A DNA stretch of 64,000 nt from assembly GCF_022701295.1 (NCBI RefSeq), contig NZ_CP033204.1:4058501-4122500 (forward strand), written 5' to 3'. The notes below the pieces were generated by a model. That model ran no database searches and was not told where the DNA came from. It worked only from the letters and a program-made list of their open reading frames with translations. Position numbers and translations under genes: made by a program. Of the stretch, positions 1-8,843 are shown in pieces. Position 1 is the first letter of the stretch; each line of letters opens with the position of its first letter. Origin of the DNA: Sphingopyxis sp. YF1. GTDB taxonomy: Bacteria; Pseudomonadota; Alphaproteobacteria; Sphingomonadales; Sphingomonadaceae.

Positions 1-2
1 CG

Positions 3-1499
3 GTCGGTTCTTATGACGGTCGCCTTCTGGCGTTCAGCAGCCGCGAGGCGAATGCCTCGAACTTTGACCTTGCGGTCTTGGACATCGCGACAGGTAAGCG
101 CCGGACACTCATTGCAGAAGATGCACCCGGCTATCGTTGGGCGCCGGTAGAGTTCACGCCCGATGGTAAGGCGCTGCTCGCCAATCGTCTCAATGTGCAG
201 CAGACTGACGGCGCGATGATCCTCGTCCCGCTCGACGGGTCGGCGCCCCACCCCCTCGGACCAAGCGGCGAGGGCGTCTATGCGATTGCCTCGGATCTTT
301 CCGACGAAGGCGACCGCATCGCCTTCTTTGCCAGCAGTCCCGGCGAGAACAGACGCAGCGGCCTGCTTTCGCTAGACACCGGCGCGATCCGTTGGCTGCG
401 CTCCAGCCCGTGGCCGCAGAGCGGCGGCTGGTTCGTCCCCGGGCGGCCGGATATCGCGTTTGAGGAAAATGCATCGGGACGCAGCGGCATCTTTCTCTAT
501 GACGCCAGGCGTGGCGAGAGCGAATCGCTGCTGCTGCCCGAAGGAATGAACCGCTTCGCGTCCTCCGGCCAGTCCCCCTTCACCGCCGATGGCGCAACCC
601 TGCTTTTCCGGCATCAAGCTGGTCATCAGCCGAATGATTTCTGGACATACTCCATGGCTTCGAAAACCGCGGCCAAGATCACCGAACTCAGCCCGGCGGC
701 GCTGGACGGCGACCGGCTGCCGCGTACCGAATTGGTGCATTATCCCAGCAAGGACGGACTGGTCATCAGCGCCTTTGTATGGATTCCGCCCAATCTCGCG
801 CGCGATGGTACAGCCCCGGCGGTTGTTATGGCCCATGGCGGCCCGACGGCGCAGATCTCGGATTTTTTCAACCGCGACGCAGTCGCTCTGGCGAGCCGCG
901 GCTTCGTCGTCATCGCACCAAATTTTCGGGGCTCGACCGGTTATGGCATGGATTTTCAGCTCGCCAATGTAGGTGATCTGGGCGGCAGCGATCTCGACGA
1001 TTTGGTTGCCGGCGTCAATTTTCTTTTGGCGACCGGTTATGTCGACCGTCGCCGCGTTGGCATCATGGGAGGATCCTATGGCGGTTATCTGACCGTCATG
1101 GGGCTGGCGCGCCATCCCGAAGTCTTTGCTTCTGGAGTTGATCTCTTCGGCATCCTCAACTGGCAGACCCTGCTGGCCAGCACCGAGCCGGTATTGCAGG
1201 CCTATGTCCGCAATCTGCTCGGCGATCCGGTAGTAAACGCTGAACAATATGAGCGTTCCAGCCCATCCACCTATATCGATCGGATCGAGGCGCCGCTGCT
1301 GATCCTGCAGGGCGAAAATGACATTCGAACCCCGAAGAGCGAAGCGACGGCACTGCAAGCCCGACTGCTAGAACGAGGGCGGACGGTCGAGGCAGTTTAT
1401 TATCCCGAAGAAGGCCACGGCTTTTCGCGCCGCGAAAACCAAATGGATTCTCTCACGCGCGTGGTCGCCTGGTTCGAGCGGACGCTGAGAGAGCGATAA
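3..1499 (+). CDS. S9-family serine peptidase (prolyl oligopeptidase / acylaminoacyl-peptidase type), 5' end outside window
   Basis: The reading frame is open from the first bases, so the true start lies upstream of the window. The visible N-terminal part looks like the blades of a beta-propeller (PD40-type segments such as DGRLLAFSSREA and LDIATGK). The C-terminal part is an alpha/beta hydrolase: nucleophile elbow GGSYGGY (serine near base 1074), acid residue in QGENDIRTP, and histidine in EEGHGFS, the standard S9 order. Such enzymes cut short peptides or N-acyl peptides. The gene ends at an apparently normal C-terminus (WFERTLRER) and IS5-type sequence begins almost at once after the stop codon, so this gene marks the left edge of the disturbed region. 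Its link to the mlr genes is unproven. Confidence 0.85.
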   Translation, partial: VGSYDGRLLAFSSREANASNFDLAVLDIATGKRRTLIAEDAPGYRWAPVEFTPDGKALLANRLNVQQTDGAMILVPLDGSAPHPLGPSGEGVYAIASDLSDEGDRIAFFASSPGENRRSGLLSLDTGAIRWLRSSPWPQSGGWFVPGRPDIAFEENASGRSGIFLYDARRGESESLLLPEGMNRFASSGQSPFTADGATLLFRHQAGHQPNDFWTYSMASKTAAKITELSPAALDGDRLPRTELVHYPSKDGLVISAFVWIPPNLARDGTAPAVVMAHGGPTAQISDFFNRDAVALASRGFVVIAPNFRGSTGYGMDFQLANVGDLGGSDLDDLVAGVNFLLATGYVDRRRVGIMGGSYGGYLTVMGLARHPEVFASGVDLFGILNWQTLLASTEPVLQAYVRNLLGDPVVNAEQYERSSPSTYIDRIEAPLLILQGENDIRTPKSEATALQARLLERGRTVEAVYYPEEGHGFSRRENQMDSLTRVVAWFERTLRER

Positions 1500-1650
1500 C
1501 CGGCGCTTCCTCAATGGAATGCTTCACGTGCTGCGGGTCGGCTGCCCCTGGCGCGACATCCACGAGCGTTACGGCAAGTGGAACTCGGTCTATGTCCGCT
1601 TCCGTCGCTGGGCCGAACAGGGTGTCTGGGATGCCCTGCTGCAAACCCAT
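1500..1650 (+). mobile_element. IS5-family transposase, N-terminal fragment
   Basis: Translation on the plus strand gives VLRVGCPWRDIHERYGKWNS and FRRWAEQGVWDALLQT, which is the N-terminal domain typical of IS5-group (IS427-like) transposases. The similarity starts right after the S9 peptidase stop codon and ends near base 1650, so only about 50 residues remain and no catalytic DDE residues are present. A C-terminal piece of an IS5-type transposase lies in the same orientation at 35.94-36.18 kb. Confidence 0.75.
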
Positions 1651-1895
1651 CGAACGACTGCGCTTCGCGATCCTGCATGAGGAACCGTGACATCTACACG
1701 TCCTCCCAGCTCAATTGAGACGTCGGATTCGACCAGTATTGAATGCGCGTTGATCGCGTGGACTATCCCTCGCACGCCATTTTCATTTCTAGCATGGCCA
1801 AAACGAATACGAACAGAGCCTTCGCCGGTTTCCGGATCGTTGATAAACTTTAAAATCGCATCGATCGCCACGTGACAGCCCTGCCCAACCACCAA
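1651..1895 (-). pseudogene. truncated hypothetical protein, possibly PilZ-like
   Basis: A minus-strand frame of about 80 codons (including GIVHAINAHSILVESDVSIE and GGRVDVTVP..AVVRW) runs into the IS5 fragment and loses its own C-terminus there. The pattern of short beta strands ending in VVRW resembles a PilZ c-di-GMP-binding domain, but the RxxxR motif is not visible and the only start candidate is TTG. It is most likely the remnant of a gene cut by the IS5 element. The identification is weak. Confidence 0.25.
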
Positions 1896-2013
1896 AAATT
1901 GGAATGTTATTATCGATTTTCAGCTGCACTAACGCTTTATAAGCTCTGATCGATATACCAGAATTTTCCGTAGGACGAGTCTCATTTGCTGTTGTTCAGC
2001 GCACAGCGAGTGA

Positions 2014-2068
2014 CCGGCCCCCACCGAGTGGTCCGGTTGGATTGTTAGTGCATTGACGCCTCCATCGC
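2014..2068. repeat. direct repeat copy 1 (second copy 36461-36514)
   Basis: The block CGGCCCCCAC ... GGTCC ... GGATTGTTAGTGCATTGACG (continuing to CCTCCATCGC) recurs in the same orientation at 36461-36514, with a perfect 30-base match over 2039-2068 and 36485-36514. Both copies sit beside IS5 transposase debris. It is probably the end region of an insertion sequence that I cannot name. The rest of 1896-2245 shows no gene. Confidence 0.7.
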
Positions 2069-2245
2069 GTCCAGCGGTTCTAGAGAGTCGTTACCGGGCG
2101 TTATTCTCTCGGCGGATACCGCCCCCTCAAACCAATACGATTGACCAAGATAATGCCGCTCAAAACCGGCCGGTCATCGACGCGCTGGCCGCAGCCCTGT
2201 GCTGTGATCGATCGCTCCTGCTTGGCCGAAGGTGCCAGAATTCGC

Positions 2246-3322
2246 CTAATGGCCTAGCCAGTCCCGCAAAATGGCTTCACGATCGGCGTCTGTGGCAGGA
2301 GGTTCTTGCCCAATATTGGCAGGAGTCACCGAGAATCGCGGTGCGGGTGCTGCCTGCGCATTGGCCGTGAAGGTGCCGCGGGCCTGATTGTGCGGATGTA
2401 ACGGAGCTTCACTTAAAGAAAGAACAGGTGCGAAACAGGCATCGCTTCCCTCGAGCAAATCACACCATTGCGCTCGAGTTCGCGTCGCAAAGATTTCTTC
2501 AAGAGCTCGAGATATCTCCGGCCAAGATGCGGTATCATCCCGACGGTCGAAGAGCGGGTCGACAAGCCCAACCCGTTCGCGAAGCTCCGTCCAGAATTGA
2601 GGTTCGATTGCGGCAATGGATATCCAACTCCCATCGGCACAACGGTAGCAGCGATAGTAAGGAGCGGCTCCGTCGAGAAAGTTTGCAGACCGCGAGTCGT
2701 TCCATTCGCCGCGGGCTTTGAGACCATAAAACAACCCCATCAGCGAGCTTGCTCCGTCGCTCATTGCGGCGTCGACGACCTGACCCTGGCCAGTCGCCCG
2801 CGCATGGCTAAGCGCCGCCAGCAAACCCATGGCGAGATAAAGTGATCCACCACCGAAATCGCCTACGAGGTTCAAGGGCGGCAGCGGTGGGCCATCCGCA
2901 GAGCCGATGGCATGGAGCGCGCCCGAGATAGCGATGTAGTTGAGGTCATGGCCAGCGGCTTGGGCTAAAGGTCCAAATTGCCCCCAACCAGTCATGCGCC
3001 CATATACAAGCTTGGGATTGGTCGCGAGCATCGGTTCCGGACCGAGCCCAAGACGTTCCATCACGCCGGGTCGGAATCCTTCGATTAAGATCTCGGCGCG
3101 CTTGATCAAGTCAACGGCCATGTCTCGGTCCGCCGACTGTTTCATGTTGAGCGCAATCGAGCGTTTGCCGCGTGCTAGAACATATTCCATCGGCGCATTC
3201 GGCCGATCAATTCGGACAACATCGGCTCCCATGTCTGCCAGCAGCATCGCGGCAAATGGTGCGGGACCAATTCCGGAAAATTCAATAACGCGAAGGCCTT
3301 TGAGCGGTCCCGCTGATGTCAT
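2246..3322 (-). CDS. CoA-transferase family III protein, alpha-methylacyl-CoA racemase (AMACR/MCR) type
   Basis: 358 residues, the usual AMACR length (bacterial MCR is about 360). The N-terminus [20 protein letters not shown] and [15 protein letters not shown] is the family signature. The AMACR catalytic pair can be placed: histidine in [15 protein letters not shown] and aspartate in [10 protein letters not shown]. CaiB-type CoA transferases have a different active site, so racemase activity is favoured: exchange of (2R)- and (2S)-2-methylacyl-CoA, needed before an acyl-CoA dehydrogenase can act on a methyl-branched chain. GGAAGGTG lies 8 bases before the ATG. It is transcribed in the direction of the 3.6-7.1 kb operon but separated from it by 267 bases that hold no gene. 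The expected substrates in this setting are 2-methyl intermediates of Adda. Confidence 0.85.
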   Translation of the reverse strand: MTSAGPLKGLRVIEFSGIGPAPFAAMLLADMGADVVRIDRPNAPMEYVLARGKRSIALNMKQSADRDMAVDLIKRAEILIEGFRPGVMERLGLGPEPMLATNPKLVYGRMTGWGQFGPLAQAAGHDLNYIAISGALHAIGSADGPPLPPLNLVGDFGGGSLYLAMGLLAALSHARATGQGQVVDAAMSDGASSLMGLFYGLKARGEWNDSRSANFLDGAAPYYRCYRCADGSWISIAAIEPQFWTELRERVGLVDPLFDRRDDTASWPEISRALEEIFATRTRAQWCDLLEGSDACFAPVLSLSEAPLHPHNQARGTFTANAQAAPAPRFSVTPANIGQEPPATDADREAILRDWLGH

Positions 3323-3589
3323 AATTGTGCACCTTCCTCAGTCCGTCACAAGCTCGGCGCTGGTTGCAAGATCGCCACCTCGACGTGCGGCCGAAGAACT
3401 TGTTGCTCAAGCAGGCATTGTACCGGTCGGATGGCGCAAGATCGCTTGACCGTCGCCGCCTTGCTGCCGGGCAGATGACGCTTGGCTGATTGAACGGGCT
3501 CCTCGTACAGCCTTAGCCATGCTCAGTTCGCCCATTGCCCGGAACTTCAAGACTGCTGCCCGCTGCACTGATGGCAAAGATTGCAAGGG

Positions 3590-5107
3590 TCAGATTGTCC
3601 TTCCGGTTCCCGCCCAGTGTGGTTCCTTCAGCAAGCGACGCAGGATCTTGCCGGAGTCTTCACGAGGCAGGGTGGAGTGGAATTCGACGTGCCGAGGAGC
3701 CTTGAAAGCTGCGAGCTTGCTGCGGACAAAGGCCCTTACTTCCGAGGCATCGGGTCCGCCAATGTCGGCAGGCTGAATCGCCGCGCAAACGGCTTCTCCA
3801 AACTCTGCGTCGGGTACGCCGAAGACGGCCGCGTCTGCGATGCCTGGATGGGAAAGTAGAACGGCTTCGATCTCCGCTGGGTAGATGTTGACCCCTCCCG
3901 AAATGATCATGTCGTTTGCTCGATCGCAGAGGAACAGATAACCATCTTCATCGAGAAACCCGATATCGCCGATCGTGACGAAGCCTTCGCGCTCGATTGC
4001 AAGGCGGTCAGCATCGCGACCATGGTAGGTAAAGTCCGGGAAACTGGTTGAACGAATATACACATGGCCAGGGGTCCCGGCTGGGACCTCATTGCCCTCG
4101 TCGTCAAGAATGCGGATCGCGCAGCCATCCATTGCACGACCGACAGTTCCGGGCTTGCGCAAGGCTTCTTCGGAATTGTGATAAACGGCACCACCAGTCT
4201 CGCTGCCGCCGTAGTATTCGTGAATGATCGGCCCCCACCAAGCGATCATGGCTTGTTTGATCTCAGGCGGGCAGGGCGCTGCGCCGTGGGCCACAAACCG
4301 AAGCGATGACAGATCGTATTTCGAGCGCACCTGCTCGGGAAGCTTAAGAAGGCGCACAAACATAGTCGGTACCAAGTGAACATGAGTAAGTCGGTGATGC
4401 TCGATGAGCGCTAGAAGCCCTTCGGCGTCAAAACGCGGTTGCATTACCACCAACTCACCGACACGGCCCGCTACCAATGCGTACGTGTTGGGTGCGGCGT
4501 GATAAATTGGTCCAGTTATGACTGTACGTATTGTCTGACCAGGGACAAGACCGAGCGCCGTCGCCATCAGCGCGGCCATGCGTTTAGCCATCTCAGCATC
4601 TGCCGGCTCTCGTTTCACGCCCTTTGGTTTGCCCGTGGTTCCCGACGTGTAAATCATTCCGAAGCGGGTGATCTGCGGTTCGCCTCGCCATTCGGCATGC
4701 TTGTCACGCCAGCTCGCCCATTCATCGATTGTCGAGACCGGACTGCCGTAGGCCTCGGCGACCTCTTGCGGGACAGGACAGACCAGGATCGGCAATGAAA
4801 GTGACGAATGGTCGCCGAGAACCGGAAGGAGATCCTCGTGAGCGACAATCAGTTTGGCACCACTGTCGGCAATCACGAACAAGGCTTCATCGCTGCGGAA
4901 GTGCCAGTTTACTGGTACGACATTTGCCCCCAGAAGGTTTGCTCCAAACGAAATTTCGAAGAAAACCGGATCGTTGCGGAGCAGGATTGCAACAGTGTCA
5001 CCAGCTCCAATGCCCATCTCGGCCAATCCAGTCGCCACCTTGGCAGCGCGCTGGTCGATGGTACTGCCGGTGATCAGGTTTGATCCACTGATGACGGTTG
5101 CAGTCAT
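3590..5107 (-). CDS. acyl-CoA synthetase (class I adenylate-forming enzyme)
   Basis: 505 residues. ATP-binding P-loop YTSGTTGKPKGVKR, A5 region HEYYGGSETGG, A7 GDIGFLDEDGYLFLCDR, hinge and A8 NDMIISGGVNIYPAEIE, and the A10 lysine in PREDSGKILRR are all present, so the enzyme should be active. It would activate a carboxylic acid to its CoA thioester via acyl-AMP. The start is preceded by GGAGGTCG and overlaps the stop of the MaoC gene upstream, so it is the last gene of a thiolase-MaoC-MaoC-ligase operon. Candidate substrates by context are Adda or a deaminated or shortened derivative. It is not the PaaK type of phenylacetate-CoA ligase. Confidence 0.85.
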   Translation of the reverse strand: MTATVISGSNLITGSTIDQRAAKVATGLAEMGIGAGDTVAILLRNDPVFFEISFGANLLGANVVPVNWHFRSDEALFVIADSGAKLIVAHEDLLPVLGDHSSLSLPILVCPVPQEVAEAYGSPVSTIDEWASWRDKHAEWRGEPQITRFGMIYTSGTTGKPKGVKREPADAEMAKRMAALMATALGLVPGQTIRTVITGPIYHAAPNTYALVAGRVGELVVMQPRFDAEGLLALIEHHRLTHVHLVPTMFVRLLKLPEQVRSKYDLSSLRFVAHGAAPCPPEIKQAMIAWWGPIIHEYYGGSETGGAVYHNSEEALRKPGTVGRAMDGCAIRILDDEGNEVPAGTPGHVYIRSTSFPDFTYHGRDADRLAIEREGFVTIGDIGFLDEDGYLFLCDRANDMIISGGVNIYPAEIEAVLLSHPGIADAAVFGVPDAEFGEAVCAAIQPADIGGPDASEVRAFVRSKLAAFKAPRHVEFHSTLPREDSGKILRRLLKEPHWAGTGRTI

Positions 5108-5520
5108 GGAAGCGCGACCTCCGCTTCGCCGGCCAGAGTTTGCACGTCGCCGCCGATCGTGGCCAAGATCTTCAGGCGAGCCCGTCGCTCACCATCCACT
5201 TCGAAAAGCTCGACGACCTCACCGTTGCAGGAAACGACCGCCCCAACTGGGGTGATTGAGACAAACCGGGCCTTCCAGGAACGCAATTGGGCCTGGGGCA
5301 TCCAGCCGGTAAGTAGTTGCGCAAGGTAAGCCATCGACAGCATGCCGTGTGCGAAGACGTCTTGCATGCCGGCAGACCTGGCAAAGTCTATGTCGACATG
5401 GATTGGATTGTGATCGCCAGACGCCCCCGCAAACAGCGCGAGGGTGGTGCGGGAGATCGGCGGCAGCACGTGCTCCGGCAAGCGGGTGCCGACTGAGATC
5501 ACTTCTGGTTCGTCAGCCAT
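5104..5520 (-). CDS. MaoC-like (R)-enoyl-CoA hydratase, catalytic half
   Basis: 138 residues from the ATG at 5520 (an upstream in-frame start would add 11 unconserved residues). It carries the hydratase-2 motif in LFAGASGDHNPIHVDIDFA, with the Asp-x-Asn-Pro-x-His dyad, and the following FAHGMLSMAYLAQLL. A single hot-dog domain of this size works as a homodimer or, as its partner gene suggests, as a heterodimer with the preceding gene (5513-5956), the stop of which it overlaps. Role: hydration of a 2-enoyl-CoA in beta-oxidation. The pairing of two half-MaoC genes recalls ChsH1/ChsH2 of actinobacterial steroid side-chain breakdown. Confidence 0.85.
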   Translation of the reverse strand: MADEPEVISVGTRLPEHVLPPISRTTLALFAGASGDHNPIHVDIDFARSAGMQDVFAHGMLSMAYLAQLLTGWMPQAQLRSWKARFVSITPVGAVVSCNGEVVELFEVDGERRARLKILATIGGDVQTLAGEAEVALP

Positions 5521-5956
5521 GTCGCACCACCAGGGTTGTCTTGAGCAGCGCACATTCGTCTCCCTTGGTATCGGTGACGGTCATATCGCGCACTATGAAT
5601 TCGAGCAGTCCGCCCTTTCTGTCATAGGCATCGCTGATCTTCGTTTCGATCGTCAGCTCTTCGCCAGCATAGGCCATTCGCCGATACTCAAAGCTTTGTT
5701 CTGCATGGAGCACTTTTGCCAGGGGAACCTTAAGGTCATCGAGCCAGAAGGTTTCAGACGGCGCAAGCAAATCGAGCGTGAACAAATAGGTTGGGGGCAA
5801 CGGGAGTCCCGGGTGTCCCGCAGCCTTGGCAGCGGACACGTCGCTGTAGACCGGATTGGTCTCGCCCGTGGCCTTTGCGAAGAAACGCAGGGCACCTTCC
5901 TCGGCAACAATCGTTCGTTTCGGCCATGTTCTTCCGATTACCGACAGGTCAACCAT
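5513..5956 (-). CDS. MaoC N-terminal-type hot-dog subunit, apparently non-catalytic half
   Basis: 147 residues, similar to the N-terminal MaoC/FAS1-like dehydratase domain (HadA/HadC-like). At the place where hydratase-2 enzymes have Asp and His, this protein reads KATGETNPVYSD, so the catalytic dyad is missing. It should bind the acyl chain and pair with the catalytic partner encoded just downstream (5104-5520), with 8 bases of overlap. It starts directly after the thiolase stop codon, which makes translational coupling likely. An independent thioesterase role is possible but less likely given its neighbours. Confidence 0.8.
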   Translation of the reverse strand: MVDLSVIGRTWPKRTIVAEEGALRFFAKATGETNPVYSDVSAAKAAGHPGLPLPPTYLFTLDLLAPSETFWLDDLKVPLAKVLHAEQSFEYRRMAYAGEELTIETKISDAYDRKGGLLEFIVRDMTVTDTKGDECALLKTTLVVRHG

Positions 5957-5957
5957 C

Positions 5958-7136
5958 TCAAGCAGCCTTGTAAAGGGTAACGACGCAGGCGCCGCCTAGA
6001 CCGAGGTTATGTTGCAGCCCGACCTTCGCTCCCGCAACCTGACGTTTGTCGGCATCGCCCCGCAATTGCCAGACGAGCTCGCTACACTGCGCGAGGCCCG
6101 TGGCGCCAAGCGGGTGTCCCTTGGAAAGCAGCCCGCCAGAAGGATTGGTTACAGTCCGACCGCCATACGTGTTGTCTCCGTCGCGGATGAACTTTTCCGC
6201 TTCTCCCGGTGCCGCCAGCCCGAGAGCCTCGTAAGTGAGCACCTCGTTGGTTGTGAAGCAATCGTGCAACTCGACCACCGGCACATCCTTGGGGCCGATG
6301 CCTGCTTTCTCGTATACCTGCAGGGCAGCGTCACGCGCCATATTGAACCCGACCGCATCGATCAGGCTGCCATTGCTGAAGGATTGCTCTGGGTCCGTGG
6401 TCATGGCCTGCGCGGCTATCTCAACATAGCGACCCGGATTGGCTCGCTTGAACTTCTCTGAAACGATGATCGCAGCCGCCGCTCCGCAGGTGGGTGGGCA
6501 GCACTGCAGACGGGTGAGGGGGCCAAAGATCGTAGGTGAGGCCATGATTTCATCGGCTGTAAGCGGATCGCGGAAGATCGCGAGCGGGTTGTTGAAGGCG
6601 TGACGGCGGGCCTTTTCCGCTACGAGAGCAAAGCTTCGGCTCTCGAAGCCGGTGCGCCTTTGATATTCGGCGCCGGCACCGCCAAACAGCCGGGCAGCTG
6701 GTGGCCTGGTGTTGTCGTCGCCTGGCGCCTGCTCTGCAATCCTGACGTAGTTTTCCAGGATCGAAGGCCGGTCCGTAAACATTACATCCAGCGCACCGGG
6801 CATCATTTGTTCAAACCCAACGGCCAAGGCCACATCGACCGCGCCGCTTTCAACTGCCTGGCGCGCAAGGAACAGCGCGGTGGAGCCGGTTGCGCACGCA
6901 TTGTTGACATTGATAATTGGAATGCCAGTCAAACCGACCGAATAAAGCGCTTTCTGGCCCGAGGTAGAATCGCCATAGACAAAGCCGGCATAGGCCTGTT
7001 CGACCTTCGAATAGGCAATTCCCGCGTCGGCAATAGCCGCGCGTACCGCTTCAGCACCCATCAGATCGTATGTTTCGCTTCGCCCAGGCTTGGTGAAGGG
7101 GACCATGGCGACACCGGCAACGTAAACCTTCGACAC
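5958..7136 (-). CDS. SCPx-type thiolase (3-oxoacyl-CoA thiolase accepting 2-methyl-branched substrates)
   Basis: 392 residues from a GTG at 7136, preceded by AGGAGAG; a start further upstream would add 49 residues of unlikely sequence and would place the operator at 7168 inside the gene. Active-site cysteine in NVNNACATGSTAL, plus HDCFTTNEVLTYEALGL, NPSGGLLSKGHPLGATG and the final HNLGLGGA block are typical of the sterol-carrier-protein-x/Ltp thiolases. No DUF35 partner, which the Ltp2 type needs, is encoded nearby, fitting the self-sufficient SCPx type. SCPx thiolase is known for cleaving 2-methyl-3-oxoacyl-CoA to propionyl-CoA and a shortened acyl-CoA, the reaction needed at C1-C2, C5-C6 and C7-C8 of Adda. 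First gene of the operon controlled from the palindrome at 7168. Confidence 0.88.
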   Translation of the reverse strand: MSKVYVAGVAMVPFTKPGRSETYDLMGAEAVRAAIADAGIAYSKVEQAYAGFVYGDSTSGQKALYSVGLTGIPIINVNNACATGSTALFLARQAVESGAVDVALAVGFEQMMPGALDVMFTDRPSILENYVRIAEQAPGDDNTRPPAARLFGGAGAEYQRRTGFESRSFALVAEKARRHAFNNPLAIFRDPLTADEIMASPTIFGPLTRLQCCPPTCGAAAAIIVSEKFKRANPGRYVEIAAQAMTTDPEQSFSNGSLIDAVGFNMARDAALQVYEKAGIGPKDVPVVELHDCFTTNEVLTYEALGLAAPGEAEKFIRDGDNTYGGRTVTNPSGGLLSKGHPLGATGLAQCSELVWQLRGDADKRQVAGAKVGLQHNLGLGGACVVTLYKAA

Positions 7137-7167
7137 GAGAACTCTCCTCTGTACTTTCGGCCCATTT

Positions 7168-7189
7168 ATTGACCGACCGGTCGTCAAAT
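7168..7189. promoter_or_regulatory. class A palindromic operator, site 1
   Basis: 22-base palindrome-like site containing TTGACCGACCGGTCGTCAA, 31 bases upstream of the thiolase start codon. It matches the shared core TTGACCGNCCGGTCGGTCAA found at nine promoters in the window. The length and symmetry fit a TetR-family dimer site. Confidence 0.65.
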
Positions 7190-7373
7190 GCAAGCGCCTT
7201 TTGTGGCCGCACGGCAGGTCCAGCGAGGCTGAGTTCATTCTTAAGATGGTGCGGGGAACAGGCCCTGGCGAAAGGGGGCTCAATCTAATTAGACTAAATG
7301 TTCGGGCGATGGCGGGCTGTACCCAGAAAAAGCCATCAGGCTACATCGCGGCCGAATTTGAAACGAAGGCGGA

Positions 7374-7724
7374 TTACTTGACAGCCGCGACAACGATGAT
7401 CTCGACCTTACAACCCGGCCGTGCAAGCCGAGACTGACCTGTAGCGCGCGCAGGGGGAGCCTCGCGATCGATCCAGTTGTCCCAGACGGCGTTCATTTCC
7501 TCGAAGTCCGCCATGTCGGCGAGCCAGATGGTCGCGAAAAGCACGTGCGACCTGTTGCTGCCGCTCTGCTCGAGCAGTGCATCGATCTTGGTAAGAATGT
7601 CTTGGGTCTGGTTGGCCGCAGATTCGCCAGGCACCCCAATCTGGCCGGCAAGGTATATCGTACCGTTGTGGATCACGGCCTGGCTCATCCGGGGGCCGCT
7701 GTTCAGACGTATAATGCTTGCCAT
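7374..7724 (-). CDS. ridA: RidA/YjgF/UK114-family enamine/imine deaminase
   Basis: 116 residues from the ATG at 7724, preceded by AGAAGGA at normal spacing. Family landmarks are the early IYLAGQIGVPGE segment, the central TKIDALLEQSG, and the C-terminal ATGQSRLARPGCKVEI block with the arginine that binds the substrate carboxylate. RidA proteins hydrolyse reactive enamines and imines such as 2-aminoacrylate to keto acids and ammonia. That is relevant here, because N-methyldehydroalanine of microcystin and the deamination product of Adda are both enamine/imine-type compounds; this link is inference. It lies 129 bases downstream of the hydratase gene at 7854-8843, same strand. Confidence 0.88.
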   Translation of the reverse strand: MASIIRLNSGPRMSQAVIHNGTIYLAGQIGVPGESAANQTQDILTKIDALLEQSGSNRSHVLFATIWLADMADFEEMNAVWDNWIDREAPPARATGQSRLARPGCKVEIIVVAAVK

Positions 7725-7853
7725 GATGGTTCCTTCTGCTTTTGATCCAATTCCAGTTCCGCGAGGTCCATTGGGCGCGGCAGTTGACTGGGGGCTCTGT
7801 TGCCTTGGACAGGCCGCCAAGCGGATGGCGAATTGCGGCCTATCGGTAGTATA

Positions 7854-8843
7854 TCACTCGAGCAACAGGTCAGCGCGCCACGCTGGCAGCGCCAGCGCTT
7901 CGACGATCGCCGCGTCTGCGACTGCGGTATCGGTTAGCTCGCCTTTATCGATCATGTTTTGGGCTGCACGGCGAAGTTCGCCGCGATCAGGCCCGATTTT
8001 GCGAAACCTCGCCAACGCAATGTCGCGTTCAGGGTGGCGGGCAAGCGCGCGGCTGGCAAAGAAGTATCGACGCAATACACGCGACTGCCGCGAGGCTCTC
8101 AGAGTCTCAAACGAGGTGGCTTCAAGGGCCAGTCCAGCCTCAAGTCCGTGTTCCACACCTGCGCGTGCAGCCTCAAGGGTTGCCTGCGGAGCCTGCCATT
8201 CGGGATCCAGTGCAGTTTCATAGCGACTGATTGCGGCAAGTGCCGCTTGGGCTGGTTCGCCTGCGATGTTGCGAATCGGGCGTTTTGAGAACCTAGGAGC
8301 CATCGTCACTGCCATCTGCAGATCGCCAACCGCGTCGACGAAGCCGATTTCCTGCGCTTCCTTCAGGTCAATTGGCTCGGCTCCGATCAGGAGTTTGAGG
8401 GCGGCCGGCATGCCGACCAGTCGCGGCAAGAATTGCGTACCTCCAAAGGTTGCCAACAGCCCAAGCTTGACTTCCGGCATGCCAAAAAGTGTGCCCGGCG
8501 CCGCAATCCGAAAGTCGGCGCAATAGGCAACAACCATACCGCCACCCAGCACCATACCGTGCATCACGGCGATCACTGGTTGCGGTGCGAGCCGGCAGGC
8601 TTCCTCGAGCTCGAGCAGTCCGGGCGCTCGCACCGGATGTTCTAGTTCGGCAATGTCTGCTCCAGCGATGAAGTTACGTCCCTTGCCAACTATCGCAATT
8701 GCCTGCGCCTCACTGCGTCCAGCTTCGGCAACTGCGGCAATGAGCTGACTGCGCGCTGCGTGCGACAAGGCATTGACCGGTGGATTGTCGATCTCGATGC
8801 AGGCCACTGGGCCACGCTGAACAAGCGATACAGGGGCAGTCAT
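7854..8843 (-). CDS. enoyl-CoA hydratase/isomerase domain resembling the N-terminal part of FadB/FadJ, without the dehydrogenase domain
   Basis: 329 residues from the ATG at 8843. The crotonase fold is clear: GKGRNFIAGADIAELEHP for the oxyanion loop, VLGGGMVVAYCADFRIA and FGMPEVKLGLLATFGGTQ. The second catalytic glutamate (in MPEVKLG) is kept, but the first (Glu144 of rat hydratase, normally GGGCEL) is replaced in GGGMVV, which argues for isomerase rather than efficient hydratase activity. The last third (for example LRASRQSRVLRRYFFASRA) is the linker that in FadB/FadJ leads into the NAD-binding 3-hydroxyacyl-CoA dehydrogenase domain, and the protein stops there. Dehydrogenation may be done by the SDR at 16.9 kb. 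An isomerase would suit the dienes of Adda. Confidence 0.8.
   Translation of the reverse strand: MTAPVSLVQRGPVACIEIDNPPVNALSHAARSQLIAAVAEAGRSEAQAIAIVGKGRNFIAGADIAELEHPVRAPGLLELEEACRLAPQPVIAVMHGMVLGGGMVVAYCADFRIAAPGTLFGMPEVKLGLLATFGGTQFLPRLVGMPAALKLLIGAEPIDLKEAQEIGFVDAVGDLQMAVTMAPRFSKRPIRNIAGEPAQAALAAISRYETALDPEWQAPQATLEAARAGVEHGLEAGLALEATSFETLRASRQSRVLRRYFFASRALARHPERDIALARFRKIGPDRGELRRAAQNMIDKGELTDTAVADAAIVEALALPAWRADLLLE

Noticed and set aside
372-1358. Long open frame on the strand opposite the S9 peptidase
   Set aside because: It lacks family resemblance and a ribosome site and mirrors the codon pattern of the real gene; long antisense frames are common at this base composition.
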